A DNA stretch of 64,000 bases from Rhynchopus sp. YZ270_cl-10 (GCA_964035575.1 OZ037837.1:868001-932000); one strand, 5' to 3'. Positions 52,543 through 64,000 are shown, counted from the first letter of the stretch. Made by a program: numbers and translations. The notes: generated from the letters alone by a model not told the origin.

Positions 52543-53728
52543 TAAACAACTGTATTAAACCCTGCCAACACTGGGAGGGAGGAGAGGGGGAATGGTGGTG
52601 GGTACTTATTTGAGGAAATACACGACGTCGTCCTCAGAGGCATCTGACAAAGTAAAAATATATCCCGTTGCGCTTGATCAGATCTCGACCGTTGCATTGC
52701 ACGCTTCCACTCAGCATTTTGTCAATGACAAGCGATCATTTGTCATCACTTTCACTTATCATTTCAGTTGTCACACCATACCAAATGAAATTGGTCCTGA
52801 ACGACTATAGGGTGCACTGTGAAGCCTCTCAACTGCTTAGTTTCACACCCTCAAAAAACGTGTATTATAATAAGAAAATCAGGGGAGGGTGGGTTAAGAA
52901 GAGACCGCTGTGCTCCCCCACAACGGGGAAGCACACTGCCAAGCATTTTGCGTTGGTCTAGGAGTGGGTAAAAAAAAAAAGGATGATATTTTCAGATATG
53001 CCCCACTGTTTAGACCCCGCATGCCAGCAGTGCAGTTTTTTTTCTTTTTCTTTTTTTTCGAAAACTTGGTTGTATTAGTGTAGACACCCGAGGAGTGAAC
53101 TCCTCTATTTTTTTTTCCAATTGTTCGAAGAGAAAAATTAAAAGGAAATGAAAAGAGAAGTAAAAAAATAGCTCAAAAAAAAAAGTTGGTCAGAGGAAAC
53201 CTAGTCGTATTCTCATTCTTGAAAAAAATGATATGATAATTCAGTGGAGAGAAGTCGTCGTGTGTCAACAAAAAGAAAGGTAAGCGCTAGTATTGCGTAT
53301 GCTGATGTATTTTTCTATCAGGATGGGTCATAATTTTTTTTTTTTTGTAAATTTGGTGTTCCCGAAAGGGCCCATATTGACAGGTCCTTGACATGTCCTT
53401 CACACAAGGTTTACAGGGGAAAATGACACACCCCCCCTATATTGACATGTCCTTGACATGTCGTTGACATGTCCCCGACAGCAGATCGGTAACACCAGTA
53501 AAGTGTTGTTATAGACAAAAAGTCGTCGGTAATACTACCTCGAGCCGAGTTTTTTTTTTTTGTAACAGTTTTTGTAAAGTTTTTCTATTAATCAAATACA
53601 AGATTCAAGAAAACTTCTGTGTGAAACATTAAACAAACAATCCCCATTCTGATGCTAAAATGCAAGACATACACAAAAAAACAGAGCAGCTACCACTAAC
53701 TTTTTTTTAGCAACAAAAACAAAAAACC
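52543..53728. repeat. 1.19-kb segmental duplicate, copy 2
   Basis: Contains only the last ~32 bp of the hAT element, so it was copied after that insertion. Identity to copy 1 is near complete, so the event is recent. Confidence 0.95.
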
Positions 53729-55060
53729 ACCCCATGCAAAACCTGTTGCCGGAGGGCTTGCTTGTTTTTGTTGTTTTTTGTATTTTTTGTTGTGCCAACA
53801 ATCACCTAAGAACCCACTTGGAGCTAATAGGGTCTACACTCAATGTTGTCCGCAGCCTTTGTACAACGGAATTTGAAAAAGAACGTCTGGCAAAGAGTAG
53901 TCTTCACGCAGAATACTGTCCACTGATATGATTTTTTTTTCAAGCCAACAAAAAAATCATTACATCATCATAGCTTAGCTACCCCAACTGAAATGAGTAG
54001 CATAGAAACATTGAACCCGTATTCCTACTTTTCCTTTTTTTTTGAAAATTTGGTTGTACTAGTGTAGCCACCCTAGAGTGTGCTCCATTATACCTTTTTT
54101 GTTGTTTTCCCCACCCCCCGCAAACAATAAAAAAACAAAAAAACAAAACAAAAAAAGGAAGGGAGAGGTACGGTGTTCGATTTCCTTTTAGCTTTGTATG
54201 TGATGCAAAAAATGACTAAAAAAAAAAAAAAAAAAAACAAAGAAAACCACAAAAAAATAAAATCAACGATAAAACCAAGCCACATATTGCAGTTCTTTGT
54301 GCATAAATTCAGAGAGAGGGAGGCATGTAGAGGAAGGGGGCGGTTCGAGTGAAATGTTTAAAAATAGAAACTCTGATAGGTAAGTAAAAGGAAAAAAGGT
54401 TTTTTCGTTGATTGCACAATTACCCTGTTTGAGGGGTGATTGGCGACCGTATCTGAGGAACTATTTCTCCTTTAAGCTACGCTTGTAGGTATAAAAACAA
54501 AAATGAACAAAAGTGTGACGGAAATCAATAGGAGGGGTGGGAGGGGCCAACACTTTTTTCCTTTTTTTGTTTTTTTGTTTTTTGATAAATTGTTGGAGTA
54601 GTGTAGTTGCCTCGGGTTGTGTTGCCACAGTTTGTGCAATCTCCACTGTCTTTTGCTTAGAGGAGTGGGGGTGTTGTCTGTAGTTGGGTGGAAAACTGTG
54701 TACTACCAGCAAAAATAGAGGGAAATAGAAATAAGTGTGAGAGGAGAAGAATTGCTGTGATTTGAAACTATATTGGCCAAGAAATGTTTTGTTTGATTTA
54801 GAGCTACTATCACATCACCAAATCCGTTTTTTTTTCTGGAGCAACATTTTTCAAAGCACCACCGTTCTTTATGTTGTAACGACAATCACCAAAAAAAATA
54901 CCGTAAAAATTATTTGCTAAATTTAAAATTAAGTTCACATACTTTCCGATAGACTGGGAAAGCACACAAAGGACGTTTCATTTAAAAAAAATTGGTGGGA
55001 TGAACCCAAGCCTCTCTCTGTGGTACCTTCAAATCAACGGGGGTAAAAATATGAAAATTG
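53729..55060. other. Gene-free AT-rich interval
   Basis: Contains a T-rich tract followed by TTGGTTGTACTAGTGTAG at 54,044-54,070 and a GGAGTAGTGTAGTTGCC block at 54,593-54,650. No gene is supported. Confidence 0.5.
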
Positions 55061-55063
55061 TAT

Positions 55064-55177
55064 ACACGGGTTGCTTACGATCGTAGTACGATCGTACGAT
55101 CATAATACGATCGTAGTGCGATCAAAAAAAGAGCTACGATCGTGAGAGATCGTACTACGATCGTAGGCAACCCGTGT
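55064..55177. repeat. ACGATCGTAGTACGATCG hairpin element
   Basis: Outer arms ACACGGGTTGC / GCAACCCGTGT enclose several TACGATCGTA palindromes; a MITE-like fold. Confidence 0.85.
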
Positions 55178-55472
55178 GTATAGATATTGGTAAGGACTCC
55201 ACCTGTCAGCGTTATGAGCATAAAACAGGGATGCAGCTTAACAGAGGCGATGCATAAAAAAAAGGCTAAGGGTGGGAGGATCGCCATTGCAGAAGCCCTT
55301 AAGAGAGGTTTTTTTCACCCCCACTGAACATAACAAAAATATGAGAACAAAAATAACAAAATAAATAAATACTAAAAATCAATATTTTGCCAGTGAAGGC
55401 TATGATCAGAAAAACGAAAGGTTTTCTGTTTTGTTCTTTTTTAGTTTTTTATTTTTAAAAAAAATCGTCTTA

Positions 55473-55556
55473 TTGTTGGGTGATCTATGATCGTCTCCGT
55501 GAGAGCTTACTGAGAGCTAGTGAAAAAATCTCTCCCCGTTCATAGATCACCCAATT
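55473..55556. repeat. TTGGGTGATCTATGA hairpin element
   Basis: Arms TTGGGTGATCTATGA and TCATAGATCACCCAA enclose a 50-nt loop. Confidence 0.8.
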
Positions 55557-56194
55557 GTGGTTCGGCACCTTTTAAAAAAAACTTAACTATCAGGTACACA
55601 GAGACTGTTGTTTACCAACATTAGAATTAAAGAGACATAAAAAGTGGAAATGTCTCTAAAATGGAAAAAAAAAAACTGATTTACGCGTATCACTGTTCTG
55701 AGTATTGGACCAGAAATTAAAAGAAAACAATGAATGTGTACATATTACACAAAAAGCCTGAGCCGCTAGCCAATATGGAATACCCCCTCTCTGGAGGAAA
55801 CTATCCTGAGGAGGGAGAGACACACAGACGTGCGACTGTTCACGAGGGGTCTCGAGCATTTTGCCAAAATACAATGTGTTTACTAAAAATAGAATCTGAC
55901 TTCGGGATATGACAAAGCGAAGAAAAGGAAAAACGAGGGGCGGAGGGGGAAACAATCTTTCTCATTTGATAAATTGTTGGAGTAGTGTAGTTGCCTCGGG
56001 TTGTGTTGCCACAGTTTGTGCAATCTCCACTTTCATTTTATCGTTCCGTCGATTCTAATTTTCCTCTTTTTGCAAAAGAACAAAAAAATGCGTTGTGTGC
56101 ACTGTGACACTCACTGCATTTATTTTCCCCGCCACAAAACACATCACAAAATCAATCGACCAAAAAAAAAAAAAACACACCGTAAATCGTTTAA

Positions 56195-56600
56195 AGAGAT
56201 TTGCCGTACAAATATGGCTGTAGAAATAGGCCAATTTTTTTGTGAAAATGGGGGTCGGGGACCTTGTATTTAGAAAAATTGCTGGGTAATTTTTTTCCAA
56301 AAAAAATGACGTATTTGGACGTTTTCGCGCTCGATCTTCCCAAGCAAAAAAAAAACCAACGGCTATTTTTCACAACCTGGTCTGGTTACTTTACACACTC
56401 AGCCAAAAAGTGGGATTTTCCAAAACTGATTCTTGTATTTTAGGGTGTTGTTTTGGCTCTAATTGCCCAAAATTGTGTTTTTCGAACCGAATGACCCCCT
56501 CCTCTGAGTTCACCATATTTTTGCTCGATTTATTTAGTGGAGTAGAACCCCCCTAAACGGCTATTTAAACCCAAAAACACACATTCAAAATAAATAGTGT
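56195..56600. repeat. ~410-bp degenerate unit, single copy
   Basis: Contains GAGATTTGCCGTAC to AAATAAATAGTGT, nearly identical to the tandem copies at 63,541-64,000. It includes a GAGTAGAACCCCCC block, the complement of the GGTTCTACTC block in the piggyBac-like element. Confidence 0.85.
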
Positions 56601-56782
56601 AAAAATTCTGGGACGTAAAAATGTCCCAAGTTTAAAAAAGTCCCAAATGTCCCAGTTTTTTTTACGTCCCAGAATATTTACGTCCCAAAAATTTTACGTC
56701 CCAGAATTCTTACGATTACGGTATTTCTGATCCTTCAGAAAAGGCACGGGGGGGAGAGGGAAATTCTAATAGAATATGATTC

Positions 56783-56818
<36 letters not shown>

Positions 56819-56976
56819 AGAAGCAAAGCAAATAAACACAAATCTCTCCCGTTGTTTAAATTACCTTGACGATCAAAAGGAAGAAAAGATGCTTTTGAAG
56901 AGGGGAGGGAAATCGTGGGAAATTATGCCGTTACAACATTTTCAATACGAAGAAAGGGATACAGGACGATCCTACA

Positions 56977-57044
56977 CCCTCCACCTGATTTTTGACCCGA
57001 ATTTGACAAAAAGTTAGCTACTTCGTCCAAAATCAGGTGGAGGG
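56977..57044. repeat. CCCTCCACCTGATTTT hairpin
   Basis: Perfect 16-bp arms with a 36-nt loop. The arm end CACCTGATTTT resembles the hairpin at 35,228. Confidence 0.8.
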
Positions 57045-57328
57045 AGAAAAAAAAAAAGCAAATAACTTTAACTTCTGGCTTTGCTTTTATACTGTTTCAC
57101 CGTTGGGTTACATCAGTAATCACAAAAGTAAAAACCACAATTCAAGTCATATACTTTCCCGTCGTGTAGGATGCCCAAGAAGGGGGGGTGGGAAAAGGTT
57201 TATAAGATGAGAATAAGCCTATTGTGCTTGGACACCTTAAATGGTATCGGTGTTTAATTTAAAATACAAAAAAAGGGGGTGGGGTAGATAACAAAGAATT
57301 ACTCGAAGGATTGATGAATAGTTATTTC

Positions 57329-57495
57329 ATGGTGCTATTTGGGGGCGGCGTTTCACAAAATTTCACAAAATTTCAATCCTATTCACAACGTTTCACAACT
57401 TTTTCCAACGGTGTGGGTACATAGTTGTGAAAACTTGTGCAGAGTATTGAAATTTAGTGAAATTTAGTGAAACGCCGCCCCCCGGATAGCACCAT
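57329..57495. mobile_element. 167-bp hairpin MITE, ends ATGGTGCTAT / ATAGCACCAT
   Basis: Arms of about 60 bp (GGGGGCGGCGTTTCAC, AAATTTCACAAAATTTCAAT) pair almost perfectly. ATTTCAT flanks the left side and AATTTCAT the right. Confidence 0.8.
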
Positions 57496-57889
57496 AATTT
57501 CATATACATTCTTTTCTTAACGAAACGAAAAGAATGCAAAGAGGGTGCAAAAAAATGTACTATGATTAGTAAAAAGAGGGTTTTTTTTTGTTGATATGAC
57601 CACAATGACCTAAAGTAACCACCCTCGAGGGGAGGTGGGTAACTAAGGTCTGCTGAAACTCAACGTTGGAGGGGGGAGGGGTTTTTTCTTTTATTTTTCT
57701 TTCTTTTCCTTTTTTTTGAAATGACACAGCGTCGCATTCCCCCTTACAATACTCACCAACATTTCGCTAACAAAAAAATCACTGCCTTTTTTACACGAAG
57801 CTTTTTTCCCCCTTTTTTCTCTAAAAATAAAAATTTGATTGTAGTGTAGACACCCCCCGATGAATGAACTTACACTACCGTATTCGGAA

Positions 57890-58005
57890 AAATGTTGCAA
57901 CGTAAAAATGTTGGAACGTAAAAATGTTGTAACGGAATAATGTTGTAACGCTGCGGATCGCGGGAAGTTGTAACTTTATTCCGTTACAACATTTTTATGA
58001 CTGGG
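57890..58005. repeat. ATGTTGTAACG repeats and hairpin
   Basis: Four direct AAAATGTTG(C/G/T)AACG units followed by the inverse GTTACAACATTTTTATG. Related to the hairpin at 58,568-58,638. Confidence 0.8.
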
Positions 58006-58567
58006 GTGAACTTTGTCTTAGGGATTTTTTTTGGAACAGTCGGCATAATCCCCAACCTCACACACCACACCCCAATTTCAAGCCGATAATTAGTGTTTCA
58101 GGTTTTTCGACGTCCTCCCCCACCCCTCACCCAAATAAAAAATGAAACAAATGGGATTAGCCCAATTCTGCAAGCGCCGCAATCCCCACGAGCCTGTTTC
58201 GGAAGGAGGAGATGCCCCCAACCTGGCGTTCCTTACAATCCATCTCTAGTTTTGTTCACTTTTGTGCCTCGTTCTAACTAACCGGCACTGTACAGATTGT
58301 AAGACGTCTGGCCCCTGCTTCGCTCGGACCAAGTGCTTTTCATGTGCATAGTAAACGTACCCCCCTTGCCCTGTCCAGTTTGATGTGGAACAAAAAAAGT
58401 CGAGCCTACGGCTAAGTTGAACAACACCAAAAAAAAAAAAAAAAAAAAACATCATCCCCCCGCCCCCCGCCCTTTTTTCACCACCGTCAGAGGCACAAGA
58501 TTTTTCTTTTCAAAAACCACCCCCGCACCAGCAAAAATCCCTAAGACAAAAATAAACCCCAAAAAAA

Positions 58568-58638
58568 TGTTGTAACGGAATAATGTTGTAACGCTGGGCC
58601 ATTTTTTCCAGCGTTACAACATTATTCCGTTGCAACAT
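58568..58638. repeat. 31-bp-arm hairpin ATGTTGTAACGG...
   Basis: The arm ATGTTGTAACGGAATAATG continues to ACGCTGG and is matched by its inverse with one mismatch round a 9-nt loop. Confidence 0.85.
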
Positions 58639-58964
58639 TTTTCCGTCTACGGTATCAACCTTTTTTTTCTCTTCTCTTCTTTTTTTTTGTGCGTAATATA
58701 CACCTCAGTTTCCTTCGCTAGGGTTGAGTTGCCTTGATATGCATAGGTGGACTTAGCGTAAGCCCAATAAGATATTAGCAATCTCTGAGACCGAGAAAGG
58801 ACGAGGGGAATAATAAGGCTCAAAAAAAAAAAAAATCTTAATGTACACACTTTGTTGATTCTAAAAACGGGGTGGGGAAAAAATCGCGAATAGAAAAAAT
58901 GGGTGAGATATTGAAAAGTTGGAACGCTTCCTCACCCAGATATGTCACAAGTGTCATGTCCCGA

Positions 58965-59190
58965 AAAAAAAATCGGGTCTTTTGTGCGCTCAAATCCGGG
59001 AAACAAAAAAGGTGAAAAAAAAAAAAAAAAGTGGTATACTGAAGTATGAGTGTTATGGCTAATTGAGTACTCAAAGAAAAACAAGCAAAGCTTTCTGTCC
59101 TTTTTTTTCCAATCTGTTTTTTGTTTGCCCGCAAGCGCTGTCTCCAATCTTTTTAGAATTGATAATAAGTTGTTTTATCAAAACAAAACT
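58965..59190. repeat. R1-related fragment: empty-site paralogue
   Basis: Runs from GGGTCTTTTGTGCGCTC through TTGAGTACTCAAAG to TTTTATCAAAA without interruption. It shows the target state for both the piggyBac-like element and the GTAC element in the 1.3-3.8 kb copy. Confidence 0.8.
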
Positions 59191-59631
59191 TCGATCTGGG
59201 CGATGATAAATGATGTTAGCAAAGGGGAAGAGGAGGGAACCAGGGAATGTCATGAGTATGAAAGGGGTGGAACGCTGTGGGTGTTGAATTGTTCTTGTTG
59301 TAAAAAAAAAAATTCTTGCACTATTTATTCTGAATGTGTGTATTTTGGGCTGTATTTAGAACATGCAACGTTTGCTCAAAAGTGAAAAATTCTTGCTTTA
59401 ATGGATCGCTAGGGTGGGTAAACTATATAATCAAAAAAAAATCGAGCAAATTCGTGATTCAAAAAAGTTGGTCAAAAATCCAAAAAATCAGAAGGGTCCC
59501 CCCTATGGTTTTACTGTACAAATCCTATAGGTAGTGGGTGGTACCCACCCCCTCCCTCCACAGCCTCGGAGGGGCAATCAGATGCACAAAAGTTTTCGAT
59601 TCGTGCTTCATTTGAACGATTTGTAGAGAAT

Positions 59632-61650
59632 AGTACACAGTACACAGTACACAGTACACAGTACACAGTACACAGTACACAGTACACAGTACACAGTACA
59701 CAGTACACAGTACACAGTACACAGTACACAGTACACAGTACACAGTACACAGTACACAGTACACAGTACACAGTACACAGTACACAGTACACAGTACACA
59801 GTACACAGTACACAGTACACAGTACACAGTACACAGTACACAGTACACAGTACACAGTACACAGTACACAGTACACAGTACACAGTACACAGTACACAGT
59901 ACACAGTACACAGTACACAGTACACAGTACACAGTACACAGTACACAGTACACAGTACACAGTACACAGTACACAGTACACAGTACACAGTACACAGTAC
60001 ACAGTACACAGTACACAGTACACAGTACACAGTACACAGTACACAGTACACAGTACACAGTACACAGTACACAGTACACAGTACACAGTACACAGTACAC
60101 AGTACACAGTACACAGTACACAGTACACAGTACACAGTACACAGTACACAGTACACAGTACACAGTACACAGTACACAGTACACAGTACACAGTACACAG
60201 TACACAGTACACAGTACACAGTACACAGTACACAGTACACAGTACACAGTACACAGTACACAGTACACAGTACACAGTACACAGTACACAGTACACAGTA
60301 CACAGTACACAGTACACAGTACACAGTACACAGTACACAGTACACAGTACACAGTACACAGTACACAGTACACAGTACACAGTACACAGTACACAGTACA
60401 CAGTACACAGTACACAGTACACAGTACACAGTACACAGTACACAGTACACAGTACACAGTACACAGTACACAGTACACAGTACACAGTACACAGTACACA
60501 GTACACAGTACACAGTACACAGTACACAGTACACAGTACACAGTACACAGTACACAGTACACAGTACACAGTACACAGTACACAGTACACAGTACACAGT
60601 ACACAGTACACAGTACACAGTACACAGTACACAGTACACAGTACACAGTACACAGTACACAGTACACAGTACACAGTACACAGTACACAGTACACAGTAC
60701 ACAGTACACAGTACACAGTACACAGTACACAGTACACAGTACACAGTACACAGTACACAGTACACAGTACACAGTACACAGTACACAGTACACAGTACAC
60801 AGTACACAGTACACAGTACACAGTACACAGTACACAGTACACAGTACACAGTACACAGTACACAGTACACAGTACACAGTACACAGTACACAGTACACAG
60901 TACACAGTACACAGTACACAGTACACAGTACACAGTACACAGTACACAGTACACAGTACACAGTACACAGTACACAGTACACAGTACACAGTACACAGTA
61001 CACAGTACACAGTACACAGTACACAGTACACAGTACACAGTACACAGTACACAGTACACAGTACACAGTACACAGTACACAGTACACAGTACACAGTACA
61101 CAGTACACAGTACACAGTACACAGTACACAGTACACAGTACACAGTACACAGTACACAGTACACAGTACACAGTACACAGTACACAGTACACAGTACACA
61201 GTACACAGTACACAGTACACAGTACACAGTACACAGTACACAGTACACAGTACACAGTACACAGTACACAGTACACAGTACACAGTACACAGTACACAGT
61301 ACACAGTACACAGTACACAGTACACAGTACACAGTACACAGTACACAGTACACAGTACACAGTACACAGTACACAGTACACAGTACACAGTACACAGTAC
61401 ACAGTACACAGTACACAGTACACAGTACACAGTACACAGTACACAGTACACAGTACACAGTACACAGTACACAGTACACAGTACACAGTACACAGTACAC
61501 AGTACACAGTACACAGTACACAGTACACAGTACACAGTACACAGTACACAGTACACAGTACACAGTACACAGTACACAGTACACAGTACACAGTACACAG
61601 TACACAGTACACAGTACACAGTACACAGTACACAGTACACAGTACACAGT
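59632..61650. repeat. Giant 7-bp tandem array (ACACAGT)n, ~288 copies
   Basis: About 2.0 kb without a visible substitution. It is preceded directly by a GCATCTG-family fragment (59,575-59,610) and runs directly into the 5-bp array. Confidence 0.99.
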
Positions 61651-62076
61651 ACAGTACAGTACAGTACAGTACAGTACAGTACAGTACAGTACAGTACAGT
61701 ACAGTACAGTACAGTACAGTACAGTACAGTACAGTACAGTACAGTACAGTACAGTACAGTACAGTACAGTACAGTACAGTACAGTACAGTACAGTACAGT
61801 ACAGTACAGTACAGTACAGTACAGTACAGTACAGTACAGTACAGTACAGTACAGTACAGTACAGTACAGTACAGTACAGTACAGTACAGTACAGTACAGT
61901 ACAGTACAGTACAGTACAGTACAGTACAGTACAGTACAGTACAGTACAGTACAGTACAGTACAGTACAGTACAGTACAGTACAGTACAGTACAGTACAGT
62001 ACAGTACAGTACAGTACAGTACAGTACAGTACAGTACAGTACAGTACAGTACAGTACAGTACAGTACAGTACAGTA
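61651..62076. repeat. 5-bp tandem array (ACAGT)n, ~85 copies
   Basis: Perfect repeats joined in register to the 7-bp array: the only difference between the two units is loss of one AC dinucleotide. Confidence 0.99.
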
Positions 62077-62084
62077 ACTAGCGA

Positions 62085-62935
62085 TTCACATATCAGCCAA
62101 AATCTCGTTAAGCGTATACTTCTGGTCCTCGTTCTCTTAATAAACCACAGATGCAATTTTTTGAGCCTGTGACCCCACATTTAACTCATTTCGATCCGCT
62201 GATTTCAATCCCAAAAAAATTCAAAACAATGTTTGTTGAAATTTTCTGGCTTTTCTGAACTTTTTCGCTCCTTTTCTGGTCGAGCAGCCATTTTCACTTT
62301 TCTGGTGTAGGGGTAGGTTTTCTGGGTGGTACAGTGGTGTGTCTGGGCACCTGGGTGCTGGTGTATTTTCGGCCCAGGTACCCAGACCCATGCAGTGGCA
62401 CATGACCTCTAGTGTGAGTGACCCACGCAGGAGGGAATGTATACAGGTACACAGGTAAAACCCGTTAAAATTGTGTGTAAAAGTTCCTCAAAGCCAAAAA
62501 AGTTCAACAAAGCCCTGTTTTCACCTCCCAAAAAGTCGTTTTCTCTTGATTCGTGATTTCTGAGTGTGCACTCAGAAATCACTTATCAAGAAAACGACTT
62601 TTCTGGTCGATAAAAATAGCTATTTGTGAAATAGTGTCGGCAGGTTTTTTCACTTTTTGATCTCCGACGCCTGAGGTGAAGTTGTCTTCCAAACACCCCG
62701 AAAATAGGCGTATATCACTGTGTTAAACCCAAGGAGGAAATTTCCTCACCGTACATGGCACTGTGCAGTGCTCAGTACATAGTACCCATTCTCCCGCCGT
62801 CCACTCGCTCGCCCCAGATGCATATTTCTGAGCGTCCGACCGGAATTAAACGTTTTCGCACCCTATCTTTCCAAGAATATTTTTTTTTCAGAATGTGCCC
62901 GGGCCATAAAATCGATAAATTCTACGGGTTCACAG
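62085..62935. mobile_element. Inverted, interrupted copy of the 39.1-40.1 kb TIR element
   Basis: 62,090-62,215 is the reverse complement of 39,935-40,055, and 62,740-62,935 that of 39,345-39,525. About 520 bp of other sequence (62,216-62,740) lies between, including a GGTACCCAGACCCATGCAGT module and a large palindrome. Confidence 0.8.
62533..62600. repeat. AAGTCGTTTTCTCTTGAT palindrome
   Basis: A near-perfect 68-bp palindrome centred on GAGTGTGCACTC. A diverged relative is at 30,015-30,055. Confidence 0.85.
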
Positions 62936-63540
62936 TCTAGTACGCTTGAGGCAGGGGGTGTAATATTTTCATTTAATTCACAAAACCATGTGGCTGACGA
63001 CCCCAAAATAGCACAGTGTGACAGAGTCAGAACAGCATTGGTTCACTCCAAACGCGTCAGCATCGGGGGAGGTGTTGGCGACATACGACCTGCACACCAC
63101 ACACGACACTGCTGTAGTGCACATTCTGCACAACTAATCTACGGCGAGGTCGTTGCGAAGCAGTACTGGGTGCAAGGCGCAGCGGTACAGCACAGGCAAA
63201 GTTCCACGGGGAGTCCGGCATTGCGACTATGAAGGAAGCTTACCCTGAAGTTGCATAGGGGGGTCTGGGTGGCATATACTTTACCCCCCCCCCCCCACAC
63301 GACGGTGAAGAATGGTACATCACAAGTGAAGTCAAGTTACTCTTAACGTCACAAGTGAAAAATGGGTACAAATGTCACTAATAACGTTACAAGTGCCACA
63401 CGTATGTGGGAGGAGCCGTTTACATGTACCCGGATTAGTACGACACATTGCGCGCGGGCGCTGCGAGCGAAGCCTTTGCGCGAAGCGCAAAGGCGAGCGA
63501 GCCGGGGGGGTCTGGGGGGGCGGAGCCCCCCCAGAAAAAT
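62936..63540. other. Interval with no supported gene
   Basis: 62,990-63,240 is GC-richer and looks like degraded coding DNA (AKFHGESGIATMKEAYPEVA in one frame) but has no coherent frame. 63,450-63,535 is a GC-rich hairpin block (GCCTTTGCGCGAAGCGCAAA, then GGGGGGCGGAGCCCCCC). Confidence 0.4.
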
Positions 63541-64000
63541 TTTAGGGTGTTGTTTTGGCTCTAATTGCCCAAAATTGTGTTTTTCGAACCGAATGACCCC
63601 CTCCTCTGAGTTCACCATATTTTTGCTCGATTTATTTAGTGGAGTAGAACCCCCCTAAACGGCTATTTAAACCCAAAAACACACATTCAAAATAAATAGT
63701 GTTAGAGATTTGCCGTACAAATATGGCTGTAGAAATAGGCCAATTTTTTTTGTGAAAATGGGGGTCGGGGACCTTGTATTTAGAAAAATTGCTGGGTAAT
63801 TTTTTTCCAAAAAAAATGACGTATTTGGACGTTTTCGCGCTCGATCTTCCCAATCAAAAAAAAACCAATAGCTATTTTTCACAACCTGGTCTGGTTACTT
63901 TACCCACTCAGCCAAAAAGTGGGATTTTCCAAAACTGATTCTTGTATTTTAGGGTGTTGTTTTGGCTCTAATTGCCCAAAATTGTGTTTTTCGAACCGAA
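63541..64000. repeat. ~410-bp tandem repeat running off the window edge
   Basis: TTAGGGTGTTGTTTTGGCTC recurs at about 63,541 and 63,951, and the material between matches 56,195-56,600 in rotated order. At least two tandem units are therefore present and the array continues to the right. Confidence 0.85.

Noticed and set aside
56160-56600. Possible retroviral or LTR remnant because of the direct repeat at 63.5 kb
   Set aside because: The repeats are satellite-like units about 7 kb apart with no primer-binding site, polypurine tract or gag/pol-like coding sequence between them.
59511-62180. 889-codon minus-strand frame through the second giant array
   Set aside because: Same cause: (ACACAGT)n plus (ACAGT)n has no stop in these phases.
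62990-63240. 80-codon plus-strand frame
   Set aside because: GC-rich and formerly coding-looking, but the plausible amino-acid stretches fall in different frames. No family is recognised.

Overview
The window looks like a repeat-rich chromosomal region of a microbial eukaryote (a protist). GC-richer coding islands sit in AT-rich, mononucleotide-rich DNA. One gene has a clear GT-AG intron. The proteins are eukaryotic in style (B-box zinc fingers, leucine-rich repeats, discoidin-like domains, DUF4116 repeats, an OTU domain), and the mobile DNA is entirely of DNA-transposon type. I cannot name the taxon from sequence alone. I found no tRNA, rRNA, CRISPR array, retrovirus, LTR element or virus-like element that I can support.

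Layout. 1-23,300: a tandemly duplicated locus of minus-strand genes sharing a B-box-like zinc-finger N-terminus. Two are TRIM-like proteins ending in BspA-type leucine-rich repeats (7,727-9,532 and 14,515-16,482). The third is a spliced gene with two discoidin-like domains (18,472-23,307). Their shared 5' flank recurs at 1-806, 10,047-11,040 and 16,690-17,110. Each repeat of the locus carries a different large insertion: a 5.7-kb long-TIR element (807-6,517), a 2.5-kb foldback element (11,668-14,154) and, in the intron of the third gene, a 2.5-kb TIR element holding about 250 copies of a 7-bp repeat (18,898-21,380). 24,740-35,010: three tandem ubiquitin-like/DUF4116 genes. The second unit is split by a 6.6-kb transposon that itself contains at least one more TIR element. 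35,608-35,994: a small papain-like-fold gene of bacterial flavour. 36,000-45,000: intergenic DNA with MITEs, a 1.1-kb hAT element and satellites. 46,021-49,212: an open Mutator-like (MULE) transposase fused to SWIM, zinc-knuckle and OTU protease domains, flanked by an inverted fragment of its own 3' end and by two scrambled fragments of its transposase domain. 49,300-64,000: tandem duplications, a swarm of hairpin elements and a second giant array (2.0 kb of 7-mers fused to 0.43 kb of 5-mers).

Most individual insertions could be dated or delimited because the duplicated units supply uninterrupted empty sites. The most unusual theme is a set of very homogeneous short tandem arrays with unit lengths of 5, 7, 8 and 9 bp, all built round a self-complementary GTAC or GTATAC core. 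Several lie inside or beside transposon termini and next to one recurrent sequence module. A second theme is a deeply diverged ~180-220-bp monomer family marked by a GCATCTG motif that fills the interiors of several otherwise unrelated elements. Host genes here appear to be fast-duplicating paralogues rather than an operon-like pathway. No functional coupling between the TRIM-LRR, DUF4116 and protease-like genes can be shown from sequence.
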